Source: Terriglobia bacterium (lineage in GTDB: Bacteria > Acidobacteriota > Terriglobia > Bryobacterales > Bryobacteraceae). From it: a stretch of DNA of 54,327 nucleotides. The DNA is taken from assembly GCA_020073265.1 (NCBI GenBank), contig JAIQFN010000039.1:1-54327 (forward strand). The letters are read 5' to 3'. The notes below the pieces were generated by a model that ran no database searches, was not told the origin of the DNA, and saw only the letters and a list, made by a program, of their open reading frames with translations. Each line of letters starts with the position of its first letter. Position 1 is the first letter of the stretch. This document shows positions 9,845-19,020 of the stretch, one piece after another. Made by a program: the position numbers and the translations under genes.

Positions 9845-10148
9845 CCGACGTTTGAGACCGAGACAAATCGAAGAACGAAGGTGCCAAGCCCCGACAGAGG
9901 ATATGGGCACGCATCATACCAGCGACCTTCTTCCCGGTGGGCGAAAATGGATGGGTCGCATGGCTGCTTGCGGGGCCAACTCTTCGCGCCGTCTGCTATT
10001 CCCTAGGAGCGATCACGGGTGCAAAGCGAAGAATGCACTCTTGACGGACCGATGTGGCGCACGCTTTAGCGTGCCGCGTCCCCACTCATGGGGACGCCTG
10101 CCTTCGAAGTGACCGCGGTATCCTAGCAAGCCGCCCAGCGCCGGCTGG
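9845..10148. other. Intergenic region between convergent genes, with one double-hairpin repeat
   Basis: These 304 bp separate the TonB receptor from the convergent Ntn hydrolase. The only structure I can support is the repeat at 10054-10097. A short open frame crosses the region, but it runs through the repeat and shows no protein-like pattern. A terminator role for the repeat is possible, without a T-run. Confidence 0.55.
10054..10097. repeat. Double-hairpin repeat, copy A
   Basis: Begins GTGGCGCACGC and holds two adjacent hairpins: GCACGC/GCGTGC around a 4-base loop, then GCGTCCCCA/TGGGGACGC around CTCA. Related copies lie at 14238-14283 and 49128-49173; bases in the second stem differ between copies but keep pairing. 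Confidence 0.75.
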
Positions 10149-11570
10149 CTACCGCTCGCTTCGAAACGTGGTCCACGGATGCGCATCCAGATCCCGCAGC
10201 ACCGCCTTCTCCCACGCGAATTCGGGATGCTTCCTCAGATGCTCCTCCGCCTTGAAATCCAACCCGCAGGAATGCCCCATCGCGGCCGTGAACCCCATGC
10301 TCGCTATCAACCCCGAATCCGCCGCCTTGTTCTGCACCGCGCCCGCCGGCCCGTATTCGCTCTGCCAGGGCTTGGACCCGCGTGGCGACAGATCGATGTG
10401 CCCGCACAACGTCCGCTCACTCGGCGCAGTCTCCCGCGAGAAAGTATCGAAGTGGTCCGCCAGGAAACGCTGCGCCGCCGCCACGTCGATCTTGCCCTTG
10501 TTCTCCGCCATCAGTTGCTCCCAGCGGATATGCCGCGCATTCGCGCTGATGCTCACGTCCTTGGCCGGAAACTCCACCGCTTCATCCCGGATCAACTCCG
10601 GATTGGCTGGAAAATTCGATCCCACGAAGTACCCGTCCTTGGTCCGATCCAGTGTGACGTGCTTTAACCCCAGCTCCAGGTTCGCGATTTCGTTGTTCCT
10701 GCTGTCCGCCACCAGCCAGGTGTTCGCGTAGCCGCCGTTGTTGCCGTCCTTCATGATGCGCGCGTAGTCGTCGATCGAAGCCGCATACTGCATGGCCTTG
10801 CGCGCGCGCACGAACTCCGGAATCCCCTTCGGATCGAAGCCCGAGAAATATCCGATGGTGGTCTCGGTGATCGCGATCCCCGCGCTGTTGACGCCAAAAT
10901 CGTCGCCGCTGTGAATCAGCCCCGGCATGCCGTCCATCAAAATGCGATGCCCCTGCGCCGGCGCGATATCAAAAATGATGTTCCAGCGCGAGCCTTCCTT
11001 GTACTCAGTCCAGTTGTTGTGCGCGATCACGATCTTGCCGTCTGCGGTGTAACTCCCGGTGGCGGCGAACGCGCTGCAGTGCTCCGGAACCGGACGCCGC
11101 ATGCCGGCCAGGTTGTGCTGCTTGTCGTACCAGTTCGTGTAGTAAGGCGATAGCTCCAGCCACGCGTTCTGCGCCACCACGTCCCACAGGTCCAGCGGCA
11201 CGTTGCGGTCCTTCAAGCCCTCGGCGATGCCCTTCAGCTCCTCGCGATACTGGGATTCGATACGCGGCCACAGCACTTTCTCGGCGGCGTTGCGGAAAAA
11301 TTTGTAGTCTTTCTTGGAATCGTGCGCCAGACCAAGCGCCACCACCTTCTGCACATCCGCGATTTCCGGCGCCAGCAGGTAGCCGTGTTGATACCCCAGC
11401 TCGGCCGGCCCTCCCTCCAGGTGCACGAAGACCCAGCCGTTCTGCTCCGGTTTTCGAAACGCCTTCTTCAGCCGCGCATCGCCCTGCGACTCGCGAGCCG
11501 GCGCCGCCGCGCACGGCCCAACCGCAGCCAAAAGCAACCCGAACTCTCGCCTGGTCATGTTTTCGAGCAT
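10149..11570 (-). CDS. C45-type autoproteolytic acyltransferase/hydrolase (Ntn hydrolase)
   Basis: About 473 residues. The N-terminus MTRREFGLLLAAVGPCAAAP looks like a twin-arginine or Sec export signal, so the enzyme probably acts outside the cytoplasm. A GYQHGYLLAPEI segment precedes the likely nucleophile Cys in EHCSAFAATGSYTADGK, followed by VIAHNNW. This is the pattern of the acyl-CoA:6-aminopenicillanate acyltransferase (C45) and phospholipase B-like families, which self-cleave before the Cys and hydrolyse amides. Start options are ATG 11570 (weak GGGAA upstream), 11558 (directly at the RR signal) and 11630. It diverges from the ADOP permease. Substrate unknown. Confidence 0.7.
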   Translation of the reverse strand: MLENMTRREFGLLLAAVGPCAAAPARESQGDARLKKAFRKPEQNGWVFVHLEGGPAELGYQHGYLLAPEIADVQKVVALGLAHDSKKDYKFFRNAAEKVLWPRIESQYREELKGIAEGLKDRNVPLDLWDVVAQNAWLELSPYYTNWYDKQHNLAGMRRPVPEHCSAFAATGSYTADGKIVIAHNNWTEYKEGSRWNIIFDIAPAQGHRILMDGMPGLIHSGDDFGVNSAGIAITETTIGYFSGFDPKGIPEFVRARKAMQYAASIDDYARIMKDGNNGGYANTWLVADSRNNEIANLELGLKHVTLDRTKDGYFVGSNFPANPELIRDEAVEFPAKDVSISANARHIRWEQLMAENKGKIDVAAAQRFLADHFDTFSRETAPSERTLCGHIDLSPRGSKPWQSEYGPAGAVQNKAADSGLIASMGFTAAMGHSCGLDFKAEEHLRKHPEFAWEKAVLRDLDAHPWTTFRSER

Positions 11571-11704
11571 ACCAATTTCCCGCCGTGGCCACCCCTCCGG
11601 CCTCACATCCAGCCCTGTAACCTTCGCCACCCAACCAAGTAATGAAGAATGTTGCCAACCCGAATCGAGGCGCCAAGTCTAAGTCCTAGGAGAGGCCCTG
11701 AAGA

Positions 11705-14233
11705 ATGAACCACGACCTACGCTTCGCCCTGCGCACCCTGCGAAAATCCCCGGTCTTCGCCGCCGTCGCCGTTCTTTCGCTCGCCCTCGGCATCGGCGCG
11801 AACACCGCCATCTTCAGTCTGCTCGATCAGATCCTGCTCCGACTGCTGCCCGTCAAGGATCCGCAACAACTGGTCCTGCTCACCATGCGCGGCTTTCACT
11901 ACGGCGGCAATTGGGGCGGCAACGCGATCTCCTACCCGATGTATAAGGATTTCAGCGAGCACAACGCCGTGTTCAGCGGCATGTTCTGCCGCTTCCCCAC
12001 CCGCGTCAGCCTGAGCTTCGATGGACACACCGAGAGGATCGCGGGCGAGTTGGTCTCTGGCACTTACTTCCCGGTCCTGGGCGTTGGCGCCGCTCTCGGC
12101 CGCACCTTCACTCCCGATGACGACCGCATTCCCGGCGGCCACCCGCTCATGGTGCTGAGCTACGCCTTTTGGAAAACGCGCTTCGCGGGCGATCCCGGGA
12201 TCGTCGGCAAGTCAGTCCTGATGGATGGCCACAAATTCACCATCATCGGAGTCGCTCAGCCGGGTTTCGATGGCGTCGAGCTAGGCAACGTCACCGAGGT
12301 GTTCATGCCGGTCATGATGCGCGCCGAGGCGGTCCCGAATTCCCCCGACCTGGATTTCAACAATCGCCGCCAGCGCTGGGTGAACGCCTTCGGACGGCTG
12401 AAACCCGGCGTCACTGCCCAGCAGGCCAAAGCCTCGCTGCAGCCTTTCTTTCACAGCATGCTGGAAATGGAAGTGAAACAGGCGGCCTTCAACAACGCCT
12501 CCGCCGAAGTTCGCGAGCGATTTCTCAAGAACATCATCGAAACGCTGCCCGGCTCGCAAGGCCGCTCCTACCTGCGCCGCCAGCTCACGACGCCGCTGTG
12601 GGTCCTGATGGCGCTGACAGGCGGCGTGCTCCTGATTGCCTGCGCCAATGTCGCGAGCCTGCTGATCGCGCGCGCCGCATCGCGACAGCGCGAGATCGCC
12701 ATCCGCCTCGCCATGGGTGCCGGACGCCTGCGCGTCATGCGGCAGCTTCTGGTTGAGAGCCTGCTGCTTTCCGGCGCCGGCGCGGCCTTGGGCCTGGTGC
12801 TGGCCGTGTGGACCGATCGCGTGGTGCTGGCTTTTCTTCCGCCCGATACCTCGCTCAAGCTCTCCACCACGCCCGACCTGCGCATCTTGCTGTTCACCAG
12901 CGCCGTCGCGCTCCTCACCGGCGTTCTGTTCGGCTTGGTCCCGGCGCTGCAATGCACCCGGACCGATGTCGCCCCTACGCTCAAGGACACGGTCGGCGGC
13001 ATCGTCGGCGGCGGAGCCAGCGTACGTTTCCGCAAGGCGCTGGTGACCGCGCAGGTGACGCTCTCGCTGGTGCTGCTGGTCGGCGCCGGTCTGTTCATCC
13101 GCAGCCTCCGAAATCTGCGCGAACTCGGACCCGGGTTCGACACCGGAAACCTGGTGGCCTTCAACATCAATCCCACCTTGAACGGCTACGACGCCGCGCG
13201 CGCCAAGGTGTTTTACCAGCAGCTCAGCGATTCCATCCAATCCGTCCCCGGTGTGCGCTCGGTCGGCCTCGCTTCCCTGCGCATCCTCGAAGACAACGAG
13301 TGGGCCAACTGGGTCACCATAGAAGGCTATCATCCCAAAGCCACCGAGACGCCCGATCCCCACATGAACGCTATCAGCCCCGGATACTTCGCGGCACTGG
13401 GCGTTCCTGTTCTTGCGGGCCGCGATTTCACCACCAAGGACACGCAGGTGGTCAAGCACGGTTACCGGCCGGATGGCACCGTTCCCACCGTCGTCATCGT
13501 CAACGAGAGGTTCGCCAAGCGGTTCTTCAGCTCCGCCAACAAGGCGCTCGGCCGACGCGTCGGCTTCGGCATCGATCCAAACACCAAGACCGACATGGAA
13601 ATCATCGGCGTCATCAAGGACATCAAGTACACTAACCTGCGCGACGAGATTCCCATCCAGATGTTCACACCTTATCTCGCGGGCAACTTCGTCGGAGGGA
13701 TGACGGTGTATGTGCGGACCAGTATGGACTCGAACCAGTTCTTCTCCGCCGTCCGCACCAAGGTCCAAAGCATGGACGCTAACCTGCCGCTGTGGGGCAT
13801 GCGCACGCTGGAGAAACAAGTTTCGAATTCGCTGATCATCGAGCGGATGACCGCCATGCTATCGACGGTGTTCGGTTTCCTGGCCACGCTGCTCGCGGTC
13901 ATAGGCTTGTACGGCGTGATGGCTTTCACGGTCGCGCGTCGCACCCGCGAAATCGGAATTCGGATGGCGCTGGGAGCCTTCCAGAAGCACGTGATCTGGA
14001 TGGTCATGAGCGAAGTGTTGATCCTGATCGCGATCGGCATCGTGGCCGGCCTGGCAGGCACGTTCGCCCTGACACGTTTCGTCCAGACTCAACTCTTCGG
14101 CATCACTCCCCAAGATCCCCAGACGCTGGCGCTGGCCGCGATCGGCTTAGCAGCGGTGGCCTGCGCCGCCGGCTACATCCCGGCTTTAAAGGCCAGCCGG
14201 ATCGACGCCATGAAAGCGTTGCGCTATGAGTGA
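11705..14233 (+). CDS. ADOP-family FtsX/MacB-like ABC permease
   Basis: The 842-residue protein opens with the family signature DLRFALRTLRKSPVFAAVAV, then ALGIGANTAIFSLLD. It has two repeats of a periplasmic MacB-PCD-like domain plus an FtsX domain. Membrane segments lie near 20-40, 300-400, 450 and 700-830, and each FtsX half carries an R-x-R-E-I-x-I-R-x-A-x-G motif (SRQREIAIRLAMGAG and TRTREIGIRMALGA-like). This duplicated orphan permease family is characteristic of Acidobacteria and usually has no adjacent ATPase, as here. The role is probably mechanotransmission or lipoprotein/peptide handling; not testable from sequence. AGGAGAGG precedes the ATG. Confidence 0.88.
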   Translation: MNHDLRFALRTLRKSPVFAAVAVLSLALGIGANTAIFSLLDQILLRLLPVKDPQQLVLLTMRGFHYGGNWGGNAISYPMYKDFSEHNAVFSGMFCRFPTRVSLSFDGHTERIAGELVSGTYFPVLGVGAALGRTFTPDDDRIPGGHPLMVLSYAFWKTRFAGDPGIVGKSVLMDGHKFTIIGVAQPGFDGVELGNVTEVFMPVMMRAEAVPNSPDLDFNNRRQRWVNAFGRLKPGVTAQQAKASLQPFFHSMLEMEVKQAAFNNASAEVRERFLKNIIETLPGSQGRSYLRRQLTTPLWVLMALTGGVLLIACANVASLLIARAASRQREIAIRLAMGAGRLRVMRQLLVESLLLSGAGAALGLVLAVWTDRVVLAFLPPDTSLKLSTTPDLRILLFTSAVALLTGVLFGLVPALQCTRTDVAPTLKDTVGGIVGGGASVRFRKALVTAQVTLSLVLLVGAGLFIRSLRNLRELGPGFDTGNLVAFNINPTLNGYDAARAKVFYQQLSDSIQSVPGVRSVGLASLRILEDNEWANWVTIEGYHPKATETPDPHMNAISPGYFAALGVPVLAGRDFTTKDTQVVKHGYRPDGTVPTVVIVNERFAKRFFSSANKALGRRVGFGIDPNTKTDMEIIGVIKDIKYTNLRDEIPIQMFTPYLAGNFVGGMTVYVRTSMDSNQFFSAVRTKVQSMDANLPLWGMRTLEKQVSNSLIIERMTAMLSTVFGFLATLLAVIGLYGVMAFTVARRTREIGIRMALGAFQKHVIWMVMSEVLILIAIGIVAGLAGTFALTRFVQTQLFGITPQDPQTLALAAIGLAAVACAAGYIPALKASRIDAMKALRYE

Positions 14234-14237
14234 CCAC

Positions 14238-14283
14238 GTGGCGCACGCACTCGTGCGTGCCGCGTTCACACTCGTGTGAACGC
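14238..14283. repeat. Double-hairpin repeat, copy B
   Basis: Starts 5 bp after the ADOP stop codon and runs into the last codons of the convergent MFS gene (ends 14266). Hairpin 1 is GCACGCAC/GTGCGTGC with a 2-base loop; hairpin 2 is GCGTTCACAC/GTGTGAACGC with a 2-base loop, ten perfect pairs. The overlap means this copy encodes the C-terminus of the MFS protein. Confidence 0.75.
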
Positions 14284-15525
14284 CGGCTTGAGCCGCAGCA
14301 CAGCGATCAATCCGCAAGCCGCGGCCGCCGACAACCACGCCCCCGGCATCGCGCGATTCCCAGTGACATGAATTAGGTAAGTGCAAATCGCGGGCGTAAA
14401 CCCGCCGAAAATCGCAGTCGCGAGCGTGAAGGCCAGCGAGAACGCCGCGGTTCTCACATCGATGGGCATGATCTCGGTCATGAACACCACCATCGCGCCG
14501 CTGTATCCGCCGAACATCAGCGAGAACCACAGCTCTACGACTAGCAATCTCGAGAACGAAGGCGCGCCGACCAGCCAGTACAACGCCGGATACGCGGTGA
14601 GCAGCGTGAGGATCGTGCAAGCCAAGAGCAACGGCCGACGCCCCACTCGGTCCGACAGGGCCCCCATTACCGGAACCCAAAAGAAGTTGGACAAACCCAC
14701 GCACAACGTGACCGCGAGACTGGCGGTGCTGGTCAGATGCAGCACCGAACTTCCGAAGGTTGGCGTGTAGGCGGTGATCATGTAGAAGCACACCGTCACC
14801 ATGGTCGCCATCAGCATCCCCAGCAGCACCAGGCGCCAGTCCTTCGCCAGCATTCGAATCGCGGCGGACATGGTGGGGTGATGTTTGCGCGCGCGAAACG
14901 CCTCGGTTTCTTCGAGCGAGCGCCGCATTCGCAGAACCACGGGAATGATTACGCAGCCGACCAGCAAGGGAATCCGCCAACCCCAGCGCGTCATGTTGGC
15001 GGAGGAAACGCTGGCCGTCAGGATCAATCCCAGCAGTGCCGCGAACACCACCGCGAGTTGCTGCGTGGCCGATTGCCAGCTCACGAAGAATCCCTTGCGA
15101 TCCGGCGTCGCAATTTCCGCCAGGTACACCGAGACGCCACCCAGCTCGACGCCCGCCGAGAGGCCTTGCAGCAGGCGTCCCAACAGGACCAGCAGCGGCG
15201 CGAGCAACCCGATGGCTGCATATCCGGGCGTGCAAGCGATCGATACCGTTCCGATCGCCATCAGGGCCAGAGTCAAAAGCAAGCCCGAGCGCCGGCCATG
15301 CTGATCGATGTAGGCGCCCAGCACGATCGCCCCCAACGGTCGCATAAGAAAGCCGGCCCCGAAGGTGGTCAGCGAAAGCATCAGCGAAGCATATTGATTG
15401 CCGCTCGGAAAGAAAGTCTGCCCGATTGCCGCGGCATAGTAGCCGAAGACCTGAAAGTCGTAGGCTTCGAGAAAATTGCCCGCCGACACGCGCAGCACCG
15501 GCCAGAGCTTGGATTCAGTTCGCAC
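14266..15525 (-). CDS. tcuC: MFS carrier, TcuC/CitA-like tricarboxylate-proton symporter
   Basis: With GTG 15525 as start (GGAG 8 bases upstream) the protein has 419 residues, beginning VRTESKLWPVLRVSAGNFLE and then AYDFQVFGYY, as in citrate/tricarballylate symporters of the metabolite:H+ family. Twelve membrane segments are likely. The loop GAYIDQHGRR after TM2 and SDRVGRRPLLL between the halves are MFS signatures. The start overlaps the end of the TcuB gene by 11 bp, so the two are cotranscribed. The C-terminal codons are formed by repeat copy B. It should import a tricarboxylate for TcuA/TcuB; the exact substrate is inference from gene order. Confidence 0.8.
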   Translation of the reverse strand: MRTESKLWPVLRVSAGNFLEAYDFQVFGYYAAAIGQTFFPSGNQYASLMLSLTTFGAGFLMRPLGAIVLGAYIDQHGRRSGLLLTLALMAIGTVSIACTPGYAAIGLLAPLLVLLGRLLQGLSAGVELGGVSVYLAEIATPDRKGFFVSWQSATQQLAVVFAALLGLILTASVSSANMTRWGWRIPLLVGCVIIPVVLRMRRSLEETEAFRARKHHPTMSAAIRMLAKDWRLVLLGMLMATMVTVCFYMITAYTPTFGSSVLHLTSTASLAVTLCVGLSNFFWVPVMGALSDRVGRRPLLLACTILTLLTAYPALYWLVGAPSFSRLLVVELWFSLMFGGYSGAMVVFMTEIMPIDVRTAAFSLAFTLATAIFGGFTPAICTYLIHVTGNRAMPGAWLSAAAACGLIAVLRLKPAFTRV

Positions 15526-16501
15526 CAGGCCGCTCCAGGGCGTATCGCAATAGGGCAGCCAGCCGATAGATCCCGTGCACGAACTTCCCGTAAGGCAGCG
15601 ACACGAACAATGCCAGGACAACCGCCAGATGGACGGCCAGCAGCAAAGGCATCGCCCGAGTCTCGCGCAGCGCCAGGAGCAGCAATCCGGTCGCGCCGGT
15701 GAAGAATAGCAAGGTCAGGAAGGCGCGGTCCATTCGGTCGTGTCCGGGATCGCGCGTCGCGGCGTCTTGCCGCTGCTTGAGCCAGAACAACCCGGCCGGC
15801 CCGGCGATCAGGCCGATGCCTCCGAGCGTTCCGAGAACAACCGGGAGGCTGAGGTAACCGTACGGCGCGCGCCATCTGAACGCGTAGTGATAAAACGCGG
15901 CCACCGTCGTGGAAGCGAAACACAACAGGAATCCGTAAGACGTGAGGTGATGAAACCACGAGCGGGGCGTGCCGCTGAGATACCTGAGCGTGAGTGCATT
16001 GCTCAACGCGCGTTGCAGAGCGGCCACTGTGACCGGAAGACTTACCTCCGATTCGCGCCAGAAACGCAGCAGTCCAGCGATCAGCGCCGTGAGAACGAAG
16101 ACACCAACCGTGCCGAAGATCGCAACCATTATGCCGTGCGGAATCGCGGCGTAGAAGTTGGCCGGCGCAACGTTGGTCCTCGCACCGAATATCCCAACCG
16201 CCAAACCGGCGATCAGAACCGGGACCGTCAGCCAGTTCCCCATAGGCCTCGGCCACGCATACTGCCGATAAGACCGGACGCGTATCTCGGCCAGCGTCTT
16301 CGGAACGTTCACCGCGAACTCGTGGGGCGGAGCGTATTGGCAGGCGTAATAGCACTCGCCGCAGTTGTGGCACAGATTCGCGAGGTAGTTCAGATCCGCG
16401 GCCGCGAAGTTCGTCCGCCGCTCGATCGCCGGAAACACCGCGCAGAAACCTTCGCAGTATCGGCAGGCATTACAAATCGTCAGGATGCGCGCGCCTTCCA
16501 C
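15515..16501 (-). CDS. tcuB: TcuB-like Fe-S membrane protein, electron acceptor for TcuA
   Basis: The 328-residue protein starts at GTG 16501, preceded by GGGAGG, inside the last codons of the TcuA gene. It opens with CNACRYCEGFC and then CHNCGECYYAC, two CxxCxxCxxxC Fe-S motifs, followed by about six membrane segments that contain likely heme-ligand histidines (HHLTSYGFLL and a later FYHYAF). In Salmonella the TcuB protein reoxidises the FADH2 of tricarballylate dehydrogenase and passes electrons to the quinone pool. An upstream extension of the open frame is out-of-frame TcuA sequence and was excluded. Confidence 0.82.
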   Translation of the reverse strand: MEGARILTICNACRYCEGFCAVFPAIERRTNFAAADLNYLANLCHNCGECYYACQYAPPHEFAVNVPKTLAEIRVRSYRQYAWPRPMGNWLTVPVLIAGLAVGIFGARTNVAPANFYAAIPHGIMVAIFGTVGVFVLTALIAGLLRFWRESEVSLPVTVAALQRALSNALTLRYLSGTPRSWFHHLTSYGFLLCFASTTVAAFYHYAFRWRAPYGYLSLPVVLGTLGGIGLIAGPAGLFWLKQRQDAATRDPGHDRMDRAFLTLLFFTGATGLLLLALRETRAMPLLLAVHLAVVLALFVSLPYGKFVHGIYRLAALLRYALERPGAN

Positions 16502-17844
16502 GCCGCCTCCCTTCCCGCGATGCGCCCGAACACCGTGCCGATCGCCATTCCGATTCCGGCCAGGTAACCTTTTCCCAAAATGTTGCCGGCCATGATTTCG
16601 CCCGCCGCCAGGATGTTGCGCGCGGGCCGGCCGTCGCTCATGAGCACCTGCGCGTTCGGATTCACCTTCACGCCCAGATAGGTGAACGTGATGCCAGGGC
16701 GCAGCGGATACCCGAAGAATGGCGGGGTGTCGAGCGCTTGCGCCCAGTGCGTCTTCTCGGGCGCGAGACCGCGGGTCCGGCAATTGTCCAGCACCGAATG
16801 ATCGAAGGTACCCGGCTGGACCGCGCCGTTGAAGCTCTGGACGGTCGCTTCGAGCGCATCGCCGGCCAGGCCGAGTTTCCCGGCCAGTTCTCGAATCGTG
16901 CTGCCTTCGACCGGCGCAAACACCGAAGGCATGAATCTGCCGAGCGCCTTCGAATCGATGATGGAGTAAGCAATCTGGCCGGGTTGCTGCGCCACCAGGC
17001 GGCCCCATATCGCGTATCGTTTGGGCCAGAGATCCTCGCCTTCGTCATAGAAGCGCTCCGAGTTCCGGTTCACTACGATGCCGAGCGGAATGCAATCCAG
17101 TCGCGTCACGACTCCGCCGTCGAACTTGGGCGCGCGCGCGTCGATGGCCACTGCGTGGCACTGCGCAGGATCGCCGACCGGCTGAGCGCCGCTGGCGAGC
17201 AGGAGCTTCAGAACCTTGCCTTTGTTGAACGGAGTGCCTCGGATCAGAAAGTTCTCGGCCGCCTCGCCCCACACTTCTTTAAGCCACTCCAGATTCGCTT
17301 CAAACCCGCCGGCCGCGGCCACTAGCGCTTTCGCGCGCATCTCGACTGCCTCGCCGTTCAGCAATACGCGCGCGCTCTGGAATTCTCCGCCGGTGCATTT
17401 GAGATCCACTACCTCGGCGTTGTAGAAAATGCGAACACCACGGCGCTCCGCGGCGGCGTAGTAAGCATTCATAAGCGCTTTTCCGCCTCCCAGAAAGAAC
17501 TGGTTGGTGCGGCCGAGGTGCAACGTCCCGCTGAGCGACGGCTGGAAGCGCACGCCGTGGCCGCGCATCCACTCGCTTGACGATTGCGATTCGCGTATCA
17601 CGATGCGCGCGAGTTCTTGGTTGGTTTCGCCACCAGTTACTCGGCACAAGTCGTCGAAGTACTCGCGTTCCGGATAGGCCTCCGACCGACAGCGCAGATT
17701 GCGAGTATGCCTGCTGTTGCCTCCGCGAAACTCCTTGGGCGCACTCTCGAGAACGGCCACGGTCGCGCCGAGTTCCGACGCGCTCAACGCGGCGCACAAA
17801 GCGGCATTGCCGCCGCCGGCCACGAGCACATCGAAAGAGTTCAA
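16480..17844 (-). CDS. tcuA: FAD-dependent tricarballylate dehydrogenase, TcuA-like
   Basis: The 454-residue protein starts at TTG 17844, overlapping the stop of the acyl-CoA dehydrogenase gene by 4 bp. The N-terminus FDVLVAGGGNAALCAALSA is the dinucleotide-binding loop, GGNSRHTRN follows in the FAD-binding region, and the C-terminal part carries AAGEIMAGNILGKGYLAG, the flavin end motif of the fumarate reductase/KsdD superfamily. Salmonella TcuA oxidises tricarballylate to cis-aconitate. Together with the downstream TcuB and TcuC genes the order is tcuA-tcuB-tcuC, which strongly supports the assignment. Related 4-carbon or 6-carbon acids are possible alternative substrates. Confidence 0.85.
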   Translation of the reverse strand: MNSFDVLVAGGGNAALCAALSASELGATVAVLESAPKEFRGGNSRHTRNLRCRSEAYPEREYFDDLCRVTGGETNQELARIVIRESQSSSEWMRGHGVRFQPSLSGTLHLGRTNQFFLGGGKALMNAYYAAAERRGVRIFYNAEVVDLKCTGGEFQSARVLLNGEAVEMRAKALVAAAGGFEANLEWLKEVWGEAAENFLIRGTPFNKGKVLKLLLASGAQPVGDPAQCHAVAIDARAPKFDGGVVTRLDCIPLGIVVNRNSERFYDEGEDLWPKRYAIWGRLVAQQPGQIAYSIIDSKALGRFMPSVFAPVEGSTIRELAGKLGLAGDALEATVQSFNGAVQPGTFDHSVLDNCRTRGLAPEKTHWAQALDTPPFFGYPLRPGITFTYLGVKVNPNAQVLMSDGRPARNILAAGEIMAGNILGKGYLAGIGMAIGTVFGRIAGREAAWKARAS

Positions 17845-19007
17845 TGAAACGACCCGCCGATCACGTTGCGCGCGATCACCAGCCGCTGGATTTCGCTGGC
17901 GCCTTCGCCGATGCGCCGGATGCGCAGCTCGCGATACCAGCGCTCGAGCGGCAGGTCTTTGCTGACGCCGCTGCCGCCGTGGATCTGGATGGCGCGATCC
18001 ACCACGCGCCCGGCCGCTTCGCTCGCCACCAGCTTGGCCATGGCAGCTTCAGTCGCGAACGGCGCGCCGCTCTGCGCTTTGAAGGCCGCCTCCAGCACCA
18101 GGAATCGCGCGGTGCGGACGTCGATCTCGTTGTCCACGATCATCCACTGAATCGCCTGGCGAGTGGCCAATAGATCGCCGAACGTCTTCCGGACCTTCAC
18201 GTAATCGATACACATCTGCTGCGCCTTGATGGCCGGCCCGAGGCACGCCGCAGCGTACGGAATCCGCGCGCGGCTGACGCGGTCCGACGCGATGGAGAAT
18301 CCCTTGTTCACCTCGCCCAGCACGTTCTTGTGCGGAACGCGCAGATTCTCGAACTGCAACTCGGTGGCGTAGTGCGCCGAGCGCAGCGTGTGCACCACTC
18401 GGCGCACGTAGAAACCGGGGGCGTCGGTATCGACGATAAAGCAGGTGATACCGCCACGCCCCTGAGTGGGATCGGTACGCGCGAACACCAGTCCGTAGTC
18501 GGCCTCGTCGGCGCCGCTGATGAATATTTTGCCGCCGTTGATGACCCAATCGTCGCCGTCGCGCACCGCGGTGGTACGGATGGCGCGCGCCGGATCGCTG
18601 CCGCCGGAAGGCTCGGTGAGCGCGAAAAACGCGGTCTTTTCGCCGCGCAACGTCGGATGGAGATAACGCTGCTTTTGATCCTCGGTGGCTTCGTAGAGCT
18701 GCGCCAGGCCGGTGCCGCCGAACACGCCATAGCAAGGCGCGTACAGGCCGGCGCGATGCTGCGACAACTCCATCGCCAGGAGCACCTCGGTAACCAGATC
18801 GATGGCCGGCCCGCCGTACTCTTCCGGGATGCCCAGCCCGTACAGGCCCATCGCTTTGACCTGCGCGGCCAGGCGCGCGTGATCTTCGGGGTCGAGCGAA
18901 TCCGCGTCGGGATCGAGTTTCGTTTCGAGCGGTACGATTTGTTCCTGGACAAACCGGCGCGCGGTCTGCACCAGCAGGCGCTGCTCGTCGCTGAGTTCGA
19001 AATCCAT
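17841..19007 (-). CDS. Acyl-CoA dehydrogenase
   Basis: The 388-residue protein starts MDFELSDEQRLLVQTARRFV, as usual for the family. It holds the FAD/acyl-CoA segment FFALTEPSGGSDPARAIRTT, the middle beta-domain WVINGGKIFISGADEADYG and the C-terminal helix QIHGGSGVSKDLPLERWYRE. The position of the usual catalytic Glu in the C-terminal domain cannot be fixed by eye. It oxidises an acyl-CoA to the enoyl-CoA with electrons going to ETF. It lies directly upstream of the TcuA gene with a 4 bp overlap, so one transcript likely joins free-acid and CoA-thioester oxidation. Upstream frame extension to 19061 was rejected in favour of ATG 19007. Confidence 0.88.
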   Translation of the reverse strand: MDFELSDEQRLLVQTARRFVQEQIVPLETKLDPDADSLDPEDHARLAAQVKAMGLYGLGIPEEYGGPAIDLVTEVLLAMELSQHRAGLYAPCYGVFGGTGLAQLYEATEDQKQRYLHPTLRGEKTAFFALTEPSGGSDPARAIRTTAVRDGDDWVINGGKIFISGADEADYGLVFARTDPTQGRGGITCFIVDTDAPGFYVRRVVHTLRSAHYATELQFENLRVPHKNVLGEVNKGFSIASDRVSRARIPYAAACLGPAIKAQQMCIDYVKVRKTFGDLLATRQAIQWMIVDNEIDVRTARFLVLEAAFKAQSGAPFATEAAMAKLVASEAAGRVVDRAIQIHGGSGVSKDLPLERWYRELRIRRIGEGASEIQRLVIARNVIGGSFH

Positions 19008-19020
19008 AGAGTGATCCAAG

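Noticed and set aside
9852-10112. 86-codon open frame downstream of the TonB receptor
   Set aside because: It reads through a repeat copy and has no protein-like pattern.
12281-13819. 512-codon minus-strand open frame across the ADOP permease
   Set aside because: Antisense shadow; the sense strand gives a clear FtsX-type protein.
14186-15235. Long minus-strand frame across the MFS gene
   Set aside because: Another frame of tcuC; no membrane pattern of its own.
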